From assembly GCA_031553595.1 (NCBI GenBank), contig JAVBLI010000034.1:1-64000 (forward strand): DNA of 64,000 nt. The letters are read 5' to 3'. Shown piece after piece: positions 26,201-33,905 of the stretch. The notes under the pieces are model-generated. The model did no database searches. It was not told where the DNA came from and worked only from the letters and a program-made list of their open reading frames with translations. Position 1 is the first letter of the stretch. Every line of letters starts with the position of its first letter. A program made the translations under genes and the position numbers. The DNA is from RGIG3701 sp031553595. Its GTDB lineage: Bacteria > Planctomycetota > Planctomycetia > Pirellulales > Thermoguttaceae.

Positions 26201-27346
26201 CCCGACACGTAAGACGCCGGCGGTGGATGTTGTATTCGTCATCGACGAGCCGGCGCCGACGTCGACCGTACCGATGCTTCCCGTATAGTCGCCGATGATA
26301 ATATCGCCCTTGGCGGTTGCTTTTCCACCATTGGAAAGCGTCAGCGTACCAGTGCCATAAGAACCGACGTTGAGGCCGCTGGTAGCGCTGCTTATCAGCG
26401 AGTTGGTTCCGTCGACCAGTACCGTACCGACGCCTTTATGGGTCGCGTCGCCGCCGCCGATGGTGAATTCGGTTTGCGATACCGCCTGCCCGCCCGCTTT
26501 GACCGTCAGATCGCCCGAGCCGAACCGGCCGACCGCAATCACGCCGAGATTACTTTTTAATAACGAGTCAGTACCGGTAATGGATACGACTCCGTTACCG
26601 CCGACGTCGTAGCCGAGATAAATATCCCCCTGCGATATCGCACGTCCCGCCCCGGAGATATCCACCGTCCCTTTGCCGCTGCTGCCGATGAATATCTTTG
26701 CGTGGTTGTCCGGGGTTCCGGCCTGGACTCTCGTGTTTTGCAGCAGGCCGCCGCTTTGGATCGTTACCGTGCCGTTGCTGCCATCTTTTTCTCCTATAAC
26801 AATATGGGAATAAGAGGTGGTCGTACCGCTGTTGCTGAGTGTCAGATATCCCGTCCCGGAACTGCCAAGGGTAATCCCGGCATTGCCTTTCAATAATGAG
26901 CCTGCGCCGTCCACTTCCACGGTACCGGTGGCGGTGGATTCAAAGCCAATGATGATGCCATTTCCGGTGTCGACCGAAGTAAGCGTCTTGCCGCCTTGGA
27001 TTACAAGCTTTCCGGACAACGTGTCGCCGACGCGGAGATAATACACCGAGCCGTTGGCGTCGAGCGTCGACGTGCCGTTGTTATCGATGTAGGCGTAGTC
27101 GCCGCTGCCGGGAACCTGCCCAGTATCCCAGTTGCTGCCCAGCGACCAGTTGCCCGTCGGCTTATTCCATTCAATTTTCGCCGCACCCGCTTCCCCGCCC
27201 AGGCCTAACGCCACACTCAGCGCGAGTCCCAGCGACGCACGCTTCCCGAAATGCAGACACCACGGAAACATCTCCCGGGCGATGTGAAAAATGGATTTCG
27301 CATGATTACAATGGAAAAACCGTAACAAATCATCAAGCTTGCTCAT
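17276..27346 (-). CDS. Giant autotransporter adhesin-like protein
   Basis: About 3,356 residues from ATG 27346 (an upstream TTG at 27394 is in frame but unlikely; residue numbers here count from that TTG). Parts in order: an extended signal region of over 50 residues ending GGEAGA-AK; about thirty units of roughly 55-60 residues (residues about 95-1,930) with the pattern VG..GxGxLxLxNGGxAxSxxxIxIG and GTVTVDGAGSLL; a passenger-associated repeat near 2,150 (LSKIGTGTLRLTNDNTAFTG); Pmp-like GGAI/FxxN motifs near 2,250-2,300 and 2,690-2,770; and a C-terminal autotransporter barrel (about 3,080-3,372) that ends in VRF. The final phenylalanine and alternating strands fit outer-membrane insertion (type V secretion). 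Likely role: surface-displayed beta-helix for adhesion or shielding. Confidence 0.88.
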   Translation of the reverse strand: MSKLDDLLRFFHCNHAKSIFHIAREMFPWCLHFGKRASLGLALSVALGLGGEAGAAKIEWNKPTGNWSLGSNWDTGQVPGSGDYAYIDNNGTSTLDANGSVYYLRVGDTLSGKLVIQGGKTLTSVDTGNGIIIGFESTATGTVEVDGAGSLLKGNAGITLGSSGTGYLTLSNSGTTTSYSHIVIGEKDGSNGTVTIQSGGLLQNTRVQAGTPDNHAKIFIGSSGKGTVDISGAGRAISQGDIYLGYDVGGNGVVSITGTDSLLKSNLGVIAVGRFGSGDLTVKAGGQAVSQTEFTIGGGDATHKGVGTVLVDGTNSLISSATSGLNVGSYGTGTLTLSNGGKATAKGDIIIGDYTGSIGTVDVGAGSSMTNTTSTAGVLRVGNRTGSMGTVTIHDGGSVVSKGRILIGSQDGSNGMVTVNGAGSSFTNESGNLDVGLLGKGTLTLINGGNATANANINIGLSYNANGTGLGTVTIWTGSTLTSTLATGDLTVGADGKGILDLKGGKAIAQRHIYIGNSSTGEGTVTVETGSTLENVASGGTLAVGQGGKGTLNLTGGNVTSRSHIYIGNKADSDGTVNVGAGSTLQTLANHIYVGNEGEGNLFVDDGGTVIAKVSIFTGTVKDSVGTVRVDGASTMKAPSTVEIGGAGTGYLYVTEGSTVTSGDYIYIGRYAGSKGYAYVDGSTLKIDGTEWSSPARTLNVGQYGEGYLKISNGGTVTSGTAIYIGGTSGVPGTGVAHSGDGTVLVTGAGSLLQNPSDNLVIGSFAKGKLNIENGANVISAVNIHIGGGGPTSQDTSIGIVTVTGNGSLLQNLSTNNSVNINVGHYGDGTLNVSDGGSVVTSSGGIIIASATGSKGTVNVDGGSIRVNNADTGGIYGIISVGNSGTGELNIENGGTVISSGRIFIGGNGAGVANVSGGSLLQNKANYLIVGRNAGSQGELNLSGASKAISNVHIDIGQGGTGDVTVTEGSLLQSEIGFIYVGHNNTGTLRIESASTATAQYGITIGMDEGVSGDVWVEGTGSLLQVTNTPAGSGANDGRLRVGSKGTGTLTLIDGAKADIQNSIIVGDTSTGTGTVDIGAGSVMENKVGGIYVGNSGEGTLNITDGGRATAANEIFIGYYGGSHGIVTVDGESGTGVASLLENKAGVFSVGRNGVGEVTLTNGGNATSVGDIRLGHLDSGASGRGNGTVTVGTGSTLKNTAAASMLYVGDGGDGMLKIEGGDVVSQSYIYIGNDTKGIGTVNVSDGGSLENKSNILYVGFKGKGYLNLSEGGTVTSASGVIIANTAGSTGDVTVDGAGSLLYNKASTFTVGYAGIGTLELTNGGGATSYGSIYIGRDGNATTRGVGTVTVGKDSVLQNLETGTSGAILYVGNNGTGTLNLEDGGKAISQSHIYVGFGSTGKGFVTITGAGSSLTNVASNATLVVGNNGTGEMEISAGGSAISAGGVSIGSAAGASGTVNISGVDGLGNASLLQNSGATASMNIGQYGKGYLDISNGGKAYSANTIAIGFDANAYGKVTVDGEGSMIESKGWFRIGNQAEGELYLTNGGKIKSGGDIQISFSGSGKGLVSIDGTDSEMTGTANLNVGNSYTGTLKLTAGGKATVTGAIGIGQTNTTSVGVVTIDGEGSKLETTGGAGTTEGTMTVGAAGKGTLSITNGGKAVTAKAITIGNTANTGNGTVTVDGSGSEMINKSGTLTVANDGTGFLEIINSGHVSSYGDVYITNTTKGNGKVHVGASSLMESTNGNIYIGHHTTTTTALLWGTGTLKSQNGLGLVRLNGKSTISAGDYDGDLNSLNIIGNFQSDSGATFTVDLLSGSKTPYIPDQADRIVVSGTANVTNPTINLTSLVNINYAVVLESKALTWDTNYKFLLNGQEVTTGNGRVTKYNTILKRDGQNLVLTVVSGIGNKKLTWILPYDNGSGATNGDGAWSIDAGNKNWYESEDVPAKTPIWFIDGDSVTFGQFIAGEEGTVTIEGTGKTVSEMFVVHGTWTINGNILADAASSENLYDVDGKLKVQGGSVTLNGQNSFLGGIELSGTGKIILGNALSLGVWPNVANSDAGIVNVLGEGTIATLVDRTLSNLLIVDNIAGLLHLEVADGKTLTLAGPDVAHQQTLLGGGNATLSKIGTGTLRLTNDNTAFTGYIQHKEGTIRVATRENLFGTMGNYSFTQPVNNVSGMATQAEIRAAQADGSLPTLQVEAGKSITLDGEDTTNQGVKVADGSAGSIDLETGATLTFTNSTATNGGAISIGNNGFLALTPGTNAQFIFADNTATQNGGAIYNAGTLYMAVNSENAFQFSGNSDSNGANAIYMASGSTLLIDNQSVLDMRDPIKGTAATGATNRILHSGTGTWKLGGDNVIASTGGNTQFLVGGGQLYLYRDGEVANGSDTVDTGKITLGGTGSSFTLADGARLQLSGAGHEITTGGTITFEENSTVGFDIRQGQPLDTRLILDAGTYNVNNAMTIDILAFGATDYIGPYNLIQADGISKSGKTLTIAGVEASSTRAAGSAVLLVTTDDDGNDILQLMGATTGIVTWTNKGATGVWNQADKNWDTTLILGFETDDRFLSGDSVVFDASRSTTRNIVIESTGVGLGVHQWANGEINPGMVINGGDWTFSGGAINGGTIRFMGSGSFAFDTRSMNQRVTVDTGVTGTIKASNGATLTFTGLGGVDAFGNPTDNGGAIHGDDGSTVVIGDAGSTGKVVFNANKGVDGGAIYGDNVTVSGGTTVFTDNHADGLGGAVYAKGNATFVAADADLVFKGNTQGAGSDPNAIYMENDGDDNTLSLAANAGRRVLLYDPVESSDANPNLTVNINENAANTGTVVFDTYQSNVHGDTTVHNGTMTLANDATYGADDNVGSFTLAGSAAAAKNAVLMGNGTVSAATSYLDGTIRPGDTPKTFGTLTFNGDVVMSDTTHYEVDVMPGDNSQHDLIVVNGEATLGGLVHHVGLDETASSEYDPRGKWLILTATDGYGDSRFSGVVTDYTFLKVSLLYEMNDVFLKLTWDGTFIIDDLTPNERETAKGLGCLENSDNPLFNDIMKLTDADNYPDILDHLSGEIHATLTGVIMDTDRRLARMLRQRLWQNTPCDGTIPLWFSMDGDYTTFEGDYNAAGGRNYGYGANLGAEKCNDLWRIGAAFRYADNTLKVPVRDSWAEYTSYTLGLYGHRRFDRVLLSFGGTYGLHDINTTRNTIGLSKNQQLHGDYRATSGQFFAELAYLAVQKEDEDAAPYFSVGWCGVHTDQFAETGGYAGLLARERDNNSFSTALGFRWRKSYVAWLAIETDVYWQHIYGTIDPKAVFRFNGGCPFKILGAELSHDAMGLDLDACVRLTDRSLLRVGYSGFFGTRTFTNGANASMEVRF

Positions 27347-27711
27347 ACCTAGACCATCGCATCCTTGCAATGAAAAGATTTGCCATTTGGACAAAACGGG
27401 AATTACGCACTATAAACTATTAGCGTACATACCCTATGCCATCCTATCACGTCTTCTCTATCGGCAACAAAAAACCGTGACATTCGGGAAAATGTGCAGA
27501 ACCGGCAAAAAGCTCACAAGGGTCACTACCCACATGTTCGGCTTAAATAGAATGCGAAGACTTTAACGTTTGACGTGTGTTTTTTAAACACGGAAACGTG
27601 CACAAAATTGCCGACGAACTTAAAGAAAGACTGCGTATACAAATCATACACGGCGTGAAATAGGAGAAATGGGATGAAAGAGCAGTGTAAACCGCGGTGT
27701 GTTGCTATTCT

Positions 27712-27811
27712 GCAGAGCCGCAATCGTGAGATTGCGTGAGAGACGCTGGAAATTTAGGAAGCTTTTTTTGGGCGGAAAATCCATTCCGCAATCTTACGAT
27801 TGCGGCTCTGT
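27712..27811. repeat. Palindrome with 25-base arms, each arm itself palindromic
   Basis: Arms at 27712-27736 and 27787-27811 (GCAGAGCCGCAATCGTGAG... against its complement) match at about 23 of 25 positions. Within each arm CGCAATC and GATTGCG form a smaller hairpin. The loop is about 50 bases. A similar opening, GCAGAGCCGCAA, occurs at 17142-17153 before another palindrome. Confidence 0.8.
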
Positions 27812-27847
27812 CATTTTATGCTTACACTGATTTTGGATGTGCTCTAA

Positions 27848-27950
27848 AGGAGCGGAGCGTTAGCGCAGAGACCGGATAGAATTGCAGGGATTTTTTCCCA
27901 CTTCTATCCGGTCTCTTCGCGTTACTGCGCACCGCTCCCGGCCGCTGTTT
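27848..27950. repeat. Dispersed palindrome downstream of purL
   Basis: Arms 27848-27881 and 27902-27950; this copy carries the GAGACCGGAT variant of the core and a short loop with a T run. It lies 15 bases past the purL stop, where a terminator is expected. Confidence 0.8.
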
Positions 27951-27964
27951 CCTAACAGGCCTCG

Positions 27965-30898
27965 TCACCAGTCCAACGGCTTCTGCCACGCGGCTTTCAG
28001 GGCTTTCAGGTCGGCGGCGATGACGACCGTTTCGTCGTCCGCGCCCAGCGCCCGCCTGGCGTGGGAGGTTTCGGTTAGGCCGACGCGTGCGGCGCGGATG
28101 CCGGCGGCTTCAAAAACGGCGGCGAAACGCCCGGCATTCTGCGGCGTTACCTCACACAAAAATCGCGTGTTCGACTCGCTGAAAAGCAGCACGGCGTTCA
28201 GGGCGTCTTTATTCGCGATTCCCTCGCACGGCACGCAGGCCAATTCGAGGTTCACACCGATCTCGCCCGCGAAGCCCATCTCCGCCGCGGCCACCGCCAG
28301 CCCACCCTCGCTCAGGTCGTGGCACGCCCGCACCAGCCCCGCACGAATCGCCGCGTGCATCGCTTGGAACGTCTTTTTCGAAACCTCGAAATCCACTTTC
28401 GGCACTTCCCCGCCCTCGCAGTTTTCGACCAGGCCGAAATGCGATCCGCCCATTTCGTCGCGCGTCACGCCCACCTGAAACAGATAATTTCCCGCGGCCT
28501 TCAGGTCCATCGTCACGCACTTCCGCACGTCCTCTACCTGGCCCATGGCGCTGATCAAAAGCGACGGCGGAATGCTGATCGGATCTTTCCCCGCCGGGCG
28601 AAACTCGTTATTCAGGCTGTCCTTGCCGCTGATGAAGGGCGTCTCCAGCACGACGGACATGTCGTAGCACGCGATGGCGCTGCGGACCAGGGAGCCCAGT
28701 GTTTCGGGGCGGTCGGTGGTGCCCCAGCAGAAGTTGTCGAGAATGGCGGTCTTCGCGGGGTCAGCCCCCACGGCCACGGCGTTCCGCATGGCTTCGTCGA
28801 TTGCCGAGGCGGCCATCCAGTACGTGTCGTAATCGCCGAAACGCGGGTTCATGCCGCACGCGACGACGACGCCTTTTTCCGATTCATATCGCGGCCGAAT
28901 CACGGACGCGTCGCCGGGGCCGTCGTTCTGCACGCCCACCAGCGGCTTGATGACGCTGCCGCCCTGTACTTCGTGGTCGTATTGCCGCACGACCCAGTGC
29001 TTGCTGGCGACGTTATAACTGCCGAGAATCTTCTCCAGCGTGTCGGTGTAATCGTATTTTACGGACACCTTCATCGGCTTCACCGCCGGCGGCGTGTACG
29101 TCGCTTCCCGCACCACCGGCGGACGGCCGTTGTGCATGAAATCCATCGTCAGGTCCGCCACCGTATGCTCGCCGTATTTCAGCACCAGTCGGCCTGTCGG
29201 CTCGAAACGCCCGATGACCGTGGCCTCCACGTCCTCCGACTTGCACAGCGCCTCCAGCTCCGGCCATTTGTCCTCCGGCACCGAGAACACCATCCGCTCC
29301 TGGGCCTCCGAAATCCACATCTCGGCATACGAAATCCCCTCGTATTTCAGCGGGATGCGGTCGAGCCAGACTTCGGCGCCGATCTCCTCGCCCATCTCGC
29401 CCACGGCACTGGAAAACCCGCCCGCACCACAGTCGGTCACCGCCGTGTACAGCCCGCGATCCCGTGCCTCCAGCAGAATGTCCAGCGTCATTTTTTCCGT
29501 AATCGCGTTCCCGATCTGCACGGCCCCGCCGGAAAGCGACTCGCTCTCGTGCGTCAGTTCCGCGGAACTGAACGTCGCGCCGTGAATGCCGTCGCGGCCC
29601 GTCCGCCCACCCATGGCGACGATCAGATCGCCGGGGTACGTCTTCTTGAAGGACATGTCGACAGGAATGATGCCCAGGTTGCCGCAGTAGACCAGCGGGT
29701 TGCCGAGATAACGCTCGTCGAAGTACACCGCTCCGTTAATCGTCGGGATACCCATTCGGTTGCCGTAATCGCGGACACCGGCCACCACGCCCCGCATGAC
29801 GCGTTTCGGGTGTAGCACGCCCACTGGAATCTCGTCCAGCGGCATTTCCGGCGGCGCGAAACAGAAAACGTCGGTGTTGCAGATGGGCTTCGCGCCCATG
29901 CCCGTGCCCATCGGGTCGCGGATGACGCCGCCGATGCCCGTGTTCGCCCCGCCATACGGCTCCAGAGCCGACGGGTGGTTGTGCGTCTCCACCTTGAACA
30001 CCACGTTATACTCGTCGTCGAAGGTCACCACGCCGGCGTTGTCCTTGAACACGCTCACGCACCAGTCGTTCTCGCCGAGGTTTTTGCGGATTTCCTGCGT
30101 CGCCGCGAAAATCGTCTCCTTGAGCATGTTGCGGAACGTGATCTCTCGCTTCTCGTCGCGGTACGCAATCCGCCCGGCCAGCGTTTTATGCGAGCAGTGC
30201 TCGCTCCACGTCTGGGCCACGGTTTCGAGCTCCACGTCCGTCGGGTCGCGCTTCAAATCCACGAAATGCTTCTGAATCGTCTGCATTTCGACGAGCGAAA
30301 GATAAAGCTGGCCCTTGATGCTGAGCGTTTTCAGCGCCTCGTCGTCCATTTCGCGGATCGGCACCGTGACCAGCGCGAACGCGTACGGCGAGCCGACTTC
30401 CAGATGCGTGAACGTGAAGGGCCCGCGCACCACCTGCTCAATTGCGTCGTTGGCCAGCACTTTCCAGCAGAGTTTTTCGATTTGCGCGTCGTCCAGGCCG
30501 GTGAAATGGAACTTCCGGAACGTCCGCACCTCGTCGGCGATGACACCGAAATCGGCGATCGCCGTCTTCGCGCTCATGGCCACGGGATCCATCACGCCGG
30601 GCTTCGGCAGCACGTGCACCACCGCCGCCGCGTCGGCCGCCACACGCTGAACGGATTCCGCCAGCGGAAACACACACACGTCCTCGACCACGGTGTCGGC
30701 CAGCAGATTCTTCGCGATTTTCTCCACATCCGCCAGGCTCAACTCGCCCTGCAGCAGATACCCGTGCCCGGCCCGCACGCCGATCCGCCCGGCATCCGCG
30801 TCCGCCGCCAGCCCCAGCGCGAAAATCTCCGCCCGCACCTCTTCCGCGAGATTGTCTTTCTGTTCATTCTTTGGATAAATATCAATTTCCCAGAGCAT
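27965..30898 (-). CDS. purL: Phosphoribosylformylglycinamidine synthase, PurS-PurL fusion type
   Basis: 977 residues, about 230 longer than an ordinary small PurL. The start at 30898 (MLWEIDIYPKNEQ) is chosen over an upstream ATG because the added 72 residues are low-complexity Arg/Gly sequence. Residues 1-80 and about 85-165 look like PurS-type small domains; the rest is PurL, with TWSEHCSHKT, FKVETHNHPSALEPYGGANTG and a second-half domain containing ACHDLSEGGLAVAAAEM. It makes FGAM from FGAR with ATP and ammonia in purine synthesis. There is no glutaminase domain, so a separate PurQ is required and is not in the window. Follows alaS by 86 bases on the same strand. Confidence 0.93.
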   Translation of the reverse strand: MLWEIDIYPKNEQKDNLAEEVRAEIFALGLAADADAGRIGVRAGHGYLLQGELSLADVEKIAKNLLADTVVEDVCVFPLAESVQRVAADAAAVVHVLPKPGVMDPVAMSAKTAIADFGVIADEVRTFRKFHFTGLDDAQIEKLCWKVLANDAIEQVVRGPFTFTHLEVGSPYAFALVTVPIREMDDEALKTLSIKGQLYLSLVEMQTIQKHFVDLKRDPTDVELETVAQTWSEHCSHKTLAGRIAYRDEKREITFRNMLKETIFAATQEIRKNLGENDWCVSVFKDNAGVVTFDDEYNVVFKVETHNHPSALEPYGGANTGIGGVIRDPMGTGMGAKPICNTDVFCFAPPEMPLDEIPVGVLHPKRVMRGVVAGVRDYGNRMGIPTINGAVYFDERYLGNPLVYCGNLGIIPVDMSFKKTYPGDLIVAMGGRTGRDGIHGATFSSAELTHESESLSGGAVQIGNAITEKMTLDILLEARDRGLYTAVTDCGAGGFSSAVGEMGEEIGAEVWLDRIPLKYEGISYAEMWISEAQERMVFSVPEDKWPELEALCKSEDVEATVIGRFEPTGRLVLKYGEHTVADLTMDFMHNGRPPVVREATYTPPAVKPMKVSVKYDYTDTLEKILGSYNVASKHWVVRQYDHEVQGGSVIKPLVGVQNDGPGDASVIRPRYESEKGVVVACGMNPRFGDYDTYWMAASAIDEAMRNAVAVGADPAKTAILDNFCWGTTDRPETLGSLVRSAIACYDMSVVLETPFISGKDSLNNEFRPAGKDPISIPPSLLISAMGQVEDVRKCVTMDLKAAGNYLFQVGVTRDEMGGSHFGLVENCEGGEVPKVDFEVSKKTFQAMHAAIRAGLVRACHDLSEGGLAVAAAEMGFAGEIGVNLELACVPCEGIANKDALNAVLLFSESNTRFLCEVTPQNAGRFAAVFEAAGIRAARVGLTETSHARRALGADDETVVIAADLKALKAAWQKPLDW

Positions 30899-30984
30899 CG
30901 CGACCCTTTCTGCCTGTGACGTTTCCGTAAACGGCCTCCGCACAGAACGCGGAAAACCGGCCTCTTTTGTGTTTTTATACTGCT

Positions 30985-33711
30985 TTATTTTACCGTATCG
31001 CGCGCGGCCTGTAAAGCCTTCTCCAGCCCGGACGCGTCCTTGCCGCCGGCTTGCGCGAAGTCGGGACGTCCGCCGCCACCGCCTTTGACCATGCCGGAAA
31101 CGGAGCGGATCCACTTCGTGGCGTCGAAACCCTCGGCCACCAGCGCGTGACTGAACGCCGTGGCCAACGAGACTTTATTCTCCTCGCCGCGCGTCGCAAG
31201 CATCACCGCTAGGCGGGGCTCGAGATGCAGCAGGCCATCCATCGTCGCACGCAGCGCGTCGATCGTTCCGCCGGGAATCTCGGCCACCAGCAGTTTATAA
31301 TCGCCGCGGTCCTCGGCCTGGGCCACCAGCTCTTTCGCCGACGGAATCGCACTCTTCTTGCTGTCGGCCAACTCTTTCTTGAGCTGCTTCAACTCTTTCT
31401 GCAACGATTCCACTCGTGCGGGCAGCTCTTCCGCCGCCACTTTCAGCGCGTTGGCCACGTCCGTCAAAATGGCGTCCCGCGCGTTGGCATGCTCCAGCGC
31501 CTTCATGCCGGTGAAGGCCGTGATGCGGCGTGTGCCGGCGGAGATGCTTTCCTCGGAAATGATTTTGAAGGCGCCGATGCGAGAAATGTTGTCGACGTGC
31601 GTGCCGCCGCAGAGCTCTTTGCTCTCGCCGATTTCGACCACGCGGACATCATCGGGGTATTTCTCGCCGAAGAGCATCATCGCGCCGCGTTTGCGGGCGT
31701 CGGCCAGCGGCATCACCTCATCTCGCACCTCTTCAGCCGCAAGAATCAGCTTGTTTACGTCGGCGGCAATCTCTGCCAGCACGTCCGCCGGGACGGCTTT
31801 CGGATTCGTGAAGTCGAAGCGCAGCACGTCCTCCATGACCTTCGAGCCTCGCTGCTGGGCGTGCTGGCCGAGGTGCTTCTGCAGGACGCTGTGCAACACG
31901 TGCGTGGCGGAGTGCGCCCGCTGGATGGCGTCGCGGCGGGTCATGTCGATCGTCGCGGTGACGATGTCGCCTTTGCGGACGGTGCCGCTCTTCAGACGCC
32001 CGATGTGGATGATCAGCCCGGAATCGTTATGCGTGTCGGTCACCTCAAACACGAACGGCGAGGCCATGTCGGCGGCGGTGGGTTTCTCGCCCTGCGCGTC
32101 GAGGACCAGTTGCCGCTCGGTCTCGGAAAGTTTCGCCAGATACGGGCTGTCGGCCGAGAGCACGAGGCGTTTGCCTTCGCCGGTGATCGTGCCGGTGTCG
32201 CCGATCTGGCCGCCCATCTCGCCGTAAAACGGGGTTTTGCTCAGCACGAGCATGATCTCCGCCGCGTCGTCACTCTCCACGGCCTGCGTCACATGCGAGA
32301 CCGCCTGATTGTTCGCGACGATGCCCAGCACGAACACCTCGTCGGTCTGCGTTTCGTCGTAGCCCACGAATTTCGTCGAGTGCAGGGCTTTTTTGAGCGC
32401 CTCGACAGGCCCCGTTTTGAAGAGCTCGATCCGCTGTCCGGCGCCGGACTCCAGGCCGTGGCGGTGCATGGCCGCGCGGTAGCCGTCCCAGTCGAAGGAG
32501 AAGTTCTGCTCGGCCCCGAGCGTTTCGAAAAGTTCCGGCGGGAAGCCGTAGGTCGTGTACATCTCGGCGGCCTCGTCACCCGCGATCTGCGTGCGGCTGT
32601 CCATTTTCATCTGGTTGAAAACCTTGCCGATGCGGTTCAGGCCGTTGTCCAGCGTGGCGAGGAAGTTGGCCTCCTCCTGCCGAATGCCTTCCTGGACGCG
32701 CTCGACGGTCTCGGCGATTTCGGGATACGGCGCCTTCATCTGCTCAATGACGGCGGGGACGATTTTCCACAAAAACGGCTCCGTCATGCCCATGCGATTT
32801 CCGTCGAGCACCGCGCGGCGCAGCAGCCGCTTGACGACGTAACCCTCTTTGTTCGGGCCGGGATACACGTTTTCATGAATCGCGAACGTGCACGCCCGCA
32901 CATGGTCAGTGATGCGTCGCAGCCGGCGTCCGTCTTCGCCCTGCGGGTCGTACGTCTTGCCGACGACTTCCGCCGAGGCCTTCACGATGGGCAGCAGCGT
33001 GTCGATGTGATAATTCGTCACCACGCCCTGCAGCGCCGACGCGGCCCGCTCCAGGCCCATGCCCGTGTCAATGTTCTTGCTCGGGAGCGGCACGAGATTG
33101 TCCGGCGGATTCCCCTGGCGATTGAACTGCGTGAACACGAGGTTCCAGATTTCGACCTCGCCCAACTCCGTGTGATAATAGATTTCGCTGCACGGGCCGC
33201 ACACCCCGTCCGGGCCCTCGGAGGGCGCACTGGCGGGCCAAAAATTCTCGTCCTCGTCTTTCGGCTCAATGCGGTCCGCAGCCAAGCCGACTTCCTTGTG
33301 CCAAATATCGAACGCCTCTTGGTCGTCTTTATACACCGTCACCGTCAGTGTGTCGGGGCTGAGTTTCAGCCACTTCGGGCTGGTCAGAAACTCCCACGCC
33401 CAGTGAATCGCCTCGCGCTTGAAATAGTCGCCGAAACTGAAATTGCCAAGCATCTCGAAGAACGTGTGGTGGTACGGTGTCCGCCCGACGTTATCGATAT
33501 CCCCCGTCCGCAGGCACTTCTGACACGTCGTGGCCCGCGTAAACTCCAGCTCGCAGCGCCCAAGGAAATGATCCTTGAACTGGTTCATCCCCGCCGGCGT
33601 GAACAGTACCGACGGGTCCCATTTCGGCACCAGCACGTCGCTCGGCCGACGCACGCAGCCCTTCGACTCGAAGAACGTCAGATACATTTCACGCAATTCA
33701 TTCGTTTTCAT
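30985..33711 (-). CDS. alaS: Alanine--tRNA ligase
   Basis: 908 residues, the normal length. Charges tRNA-Ala and edits mischarged Ser/Gly. Seen: the N-terminal MKTNELREMYLTFFESKGC and FTPAGMNQFKDHFLG (class II core), the editing-domain zinc motifs HSATHVLH and CGGTHVDN, and a C-terminal coiled coil (LQKELKQLKKELADSKK) followed by a DHHA1-like end rich in GGGGGRPDFAQAGGKD. The ATG at 33711 is preferred; an upstream in-frame ATG would add 59 residues that read partly through repeat-like sequence. Confidence 0.96.
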   Translation of the reverse strand: MKTNELREMYLTFFESKGCVRRPSDVLVPKWDPSVLFTPAGMNQFKDHFLGRCELEFTRATTCQKCLRTGDIDNVGRTPYHHTFFEMLGNFSFGDYFKREAIHWAWEFLTSPKWLKLSPDTLTVTVYKDDQEAFDIWHKEVGLAADRIEPKDEDENFWPASAPSEGPDGVCGPCSEIYYHTELGEVEIWNLVFTQFNRQGNPPDNLVPLPSKNIDTGMGLERAASALQGVVTNYHIDTLLPIVKASAEVVGKTYDPQGEDGRRLRRITDHVRACTFAIHENVYPGPNKEGYVVKRLLRRAVLDGNRMGMTEPFLWKIVPAVIEQMKAPYPEIAETVERVQEGIRQEEANFLATLDNGLNRIGKVFNQMKMDSRTQIAGDEAAEMYTTYGFPPELFETLGAEQNFSFDWDGYRAAMHRHGLESGAGQRIELFKTGPVEALKKALHSTKFVGYDETQTDEVFVLGIVANNQAVSHVTQAVESDDAAEIMLVLSKTPFYGEMGGQIGDTGTITGEGKRLVLSADSPYLAKLSETERQLVLDAQGEKPTAADMASPFVFEVTDTHNDSGLIIHIGRLKSGTVRKGDIVTATIDMTRRDAIQRAHSATHVLHSVLQKHLGQHAQQRGSKVMEDVLRFDFTNPKAVPADVLAEIAADVNKLILAAEEVRDEVMPLADARKRGAMMLFGEKYPDDVRVVEIGESKELCGGTHVDNISRIGAFKIISEESISAGTRRITAFTGMKALEHANARDAILTDVANALKVAAEELPARVESLQKELKQLKKELADSKKSAIPSAKELVAQAEDRGDYKLLVAEIPGGTIDALRATMDGLLHLEPRLAVMLATRGEENKVSLATAFSHALVAEGFDATKWIRSVSGMVKGGGGGRPDFAQAGGKDASGLEKALQAARDTVK

Positions 33712-33905
33712 CGTTTCACCCGATTTCGGCTTGTGATATATTATGGTATAAAAAGAAAATACAGAGGCTCTCATTCTACCACGTTTACGCCGAAATGGTA
33801 GGGGAGGATTCCGGGTCGGCGTGTGCGGTTTTCCAGCTGCTGTCCTTGCCGACAGCTCATTCCTTCCACCCCATCCCCCACTTCCCATCCCCGTGGCGGC
33901 GGGTT

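Larger units (their letters stand above)
27347..27964. other. Gap upstream of the autotransporter gene
   Basis: About 620 bases between the purL stop and the autotransporter start. Contains a palindrome with 25-base arms (27712-27811) and a dispersed-family palindrome (27848-27950). No supportable gene; no convincing promoter was found for the autotransporter. Confidence 0.6.

Noticed and set aside
31225..33801. 858-codon plus-strand frame opposite alaS
   Set aside because: Arg/His/Val-rich antisense shadow in GC-rich DNA; AlaS on the other strand has all conserved motifs.
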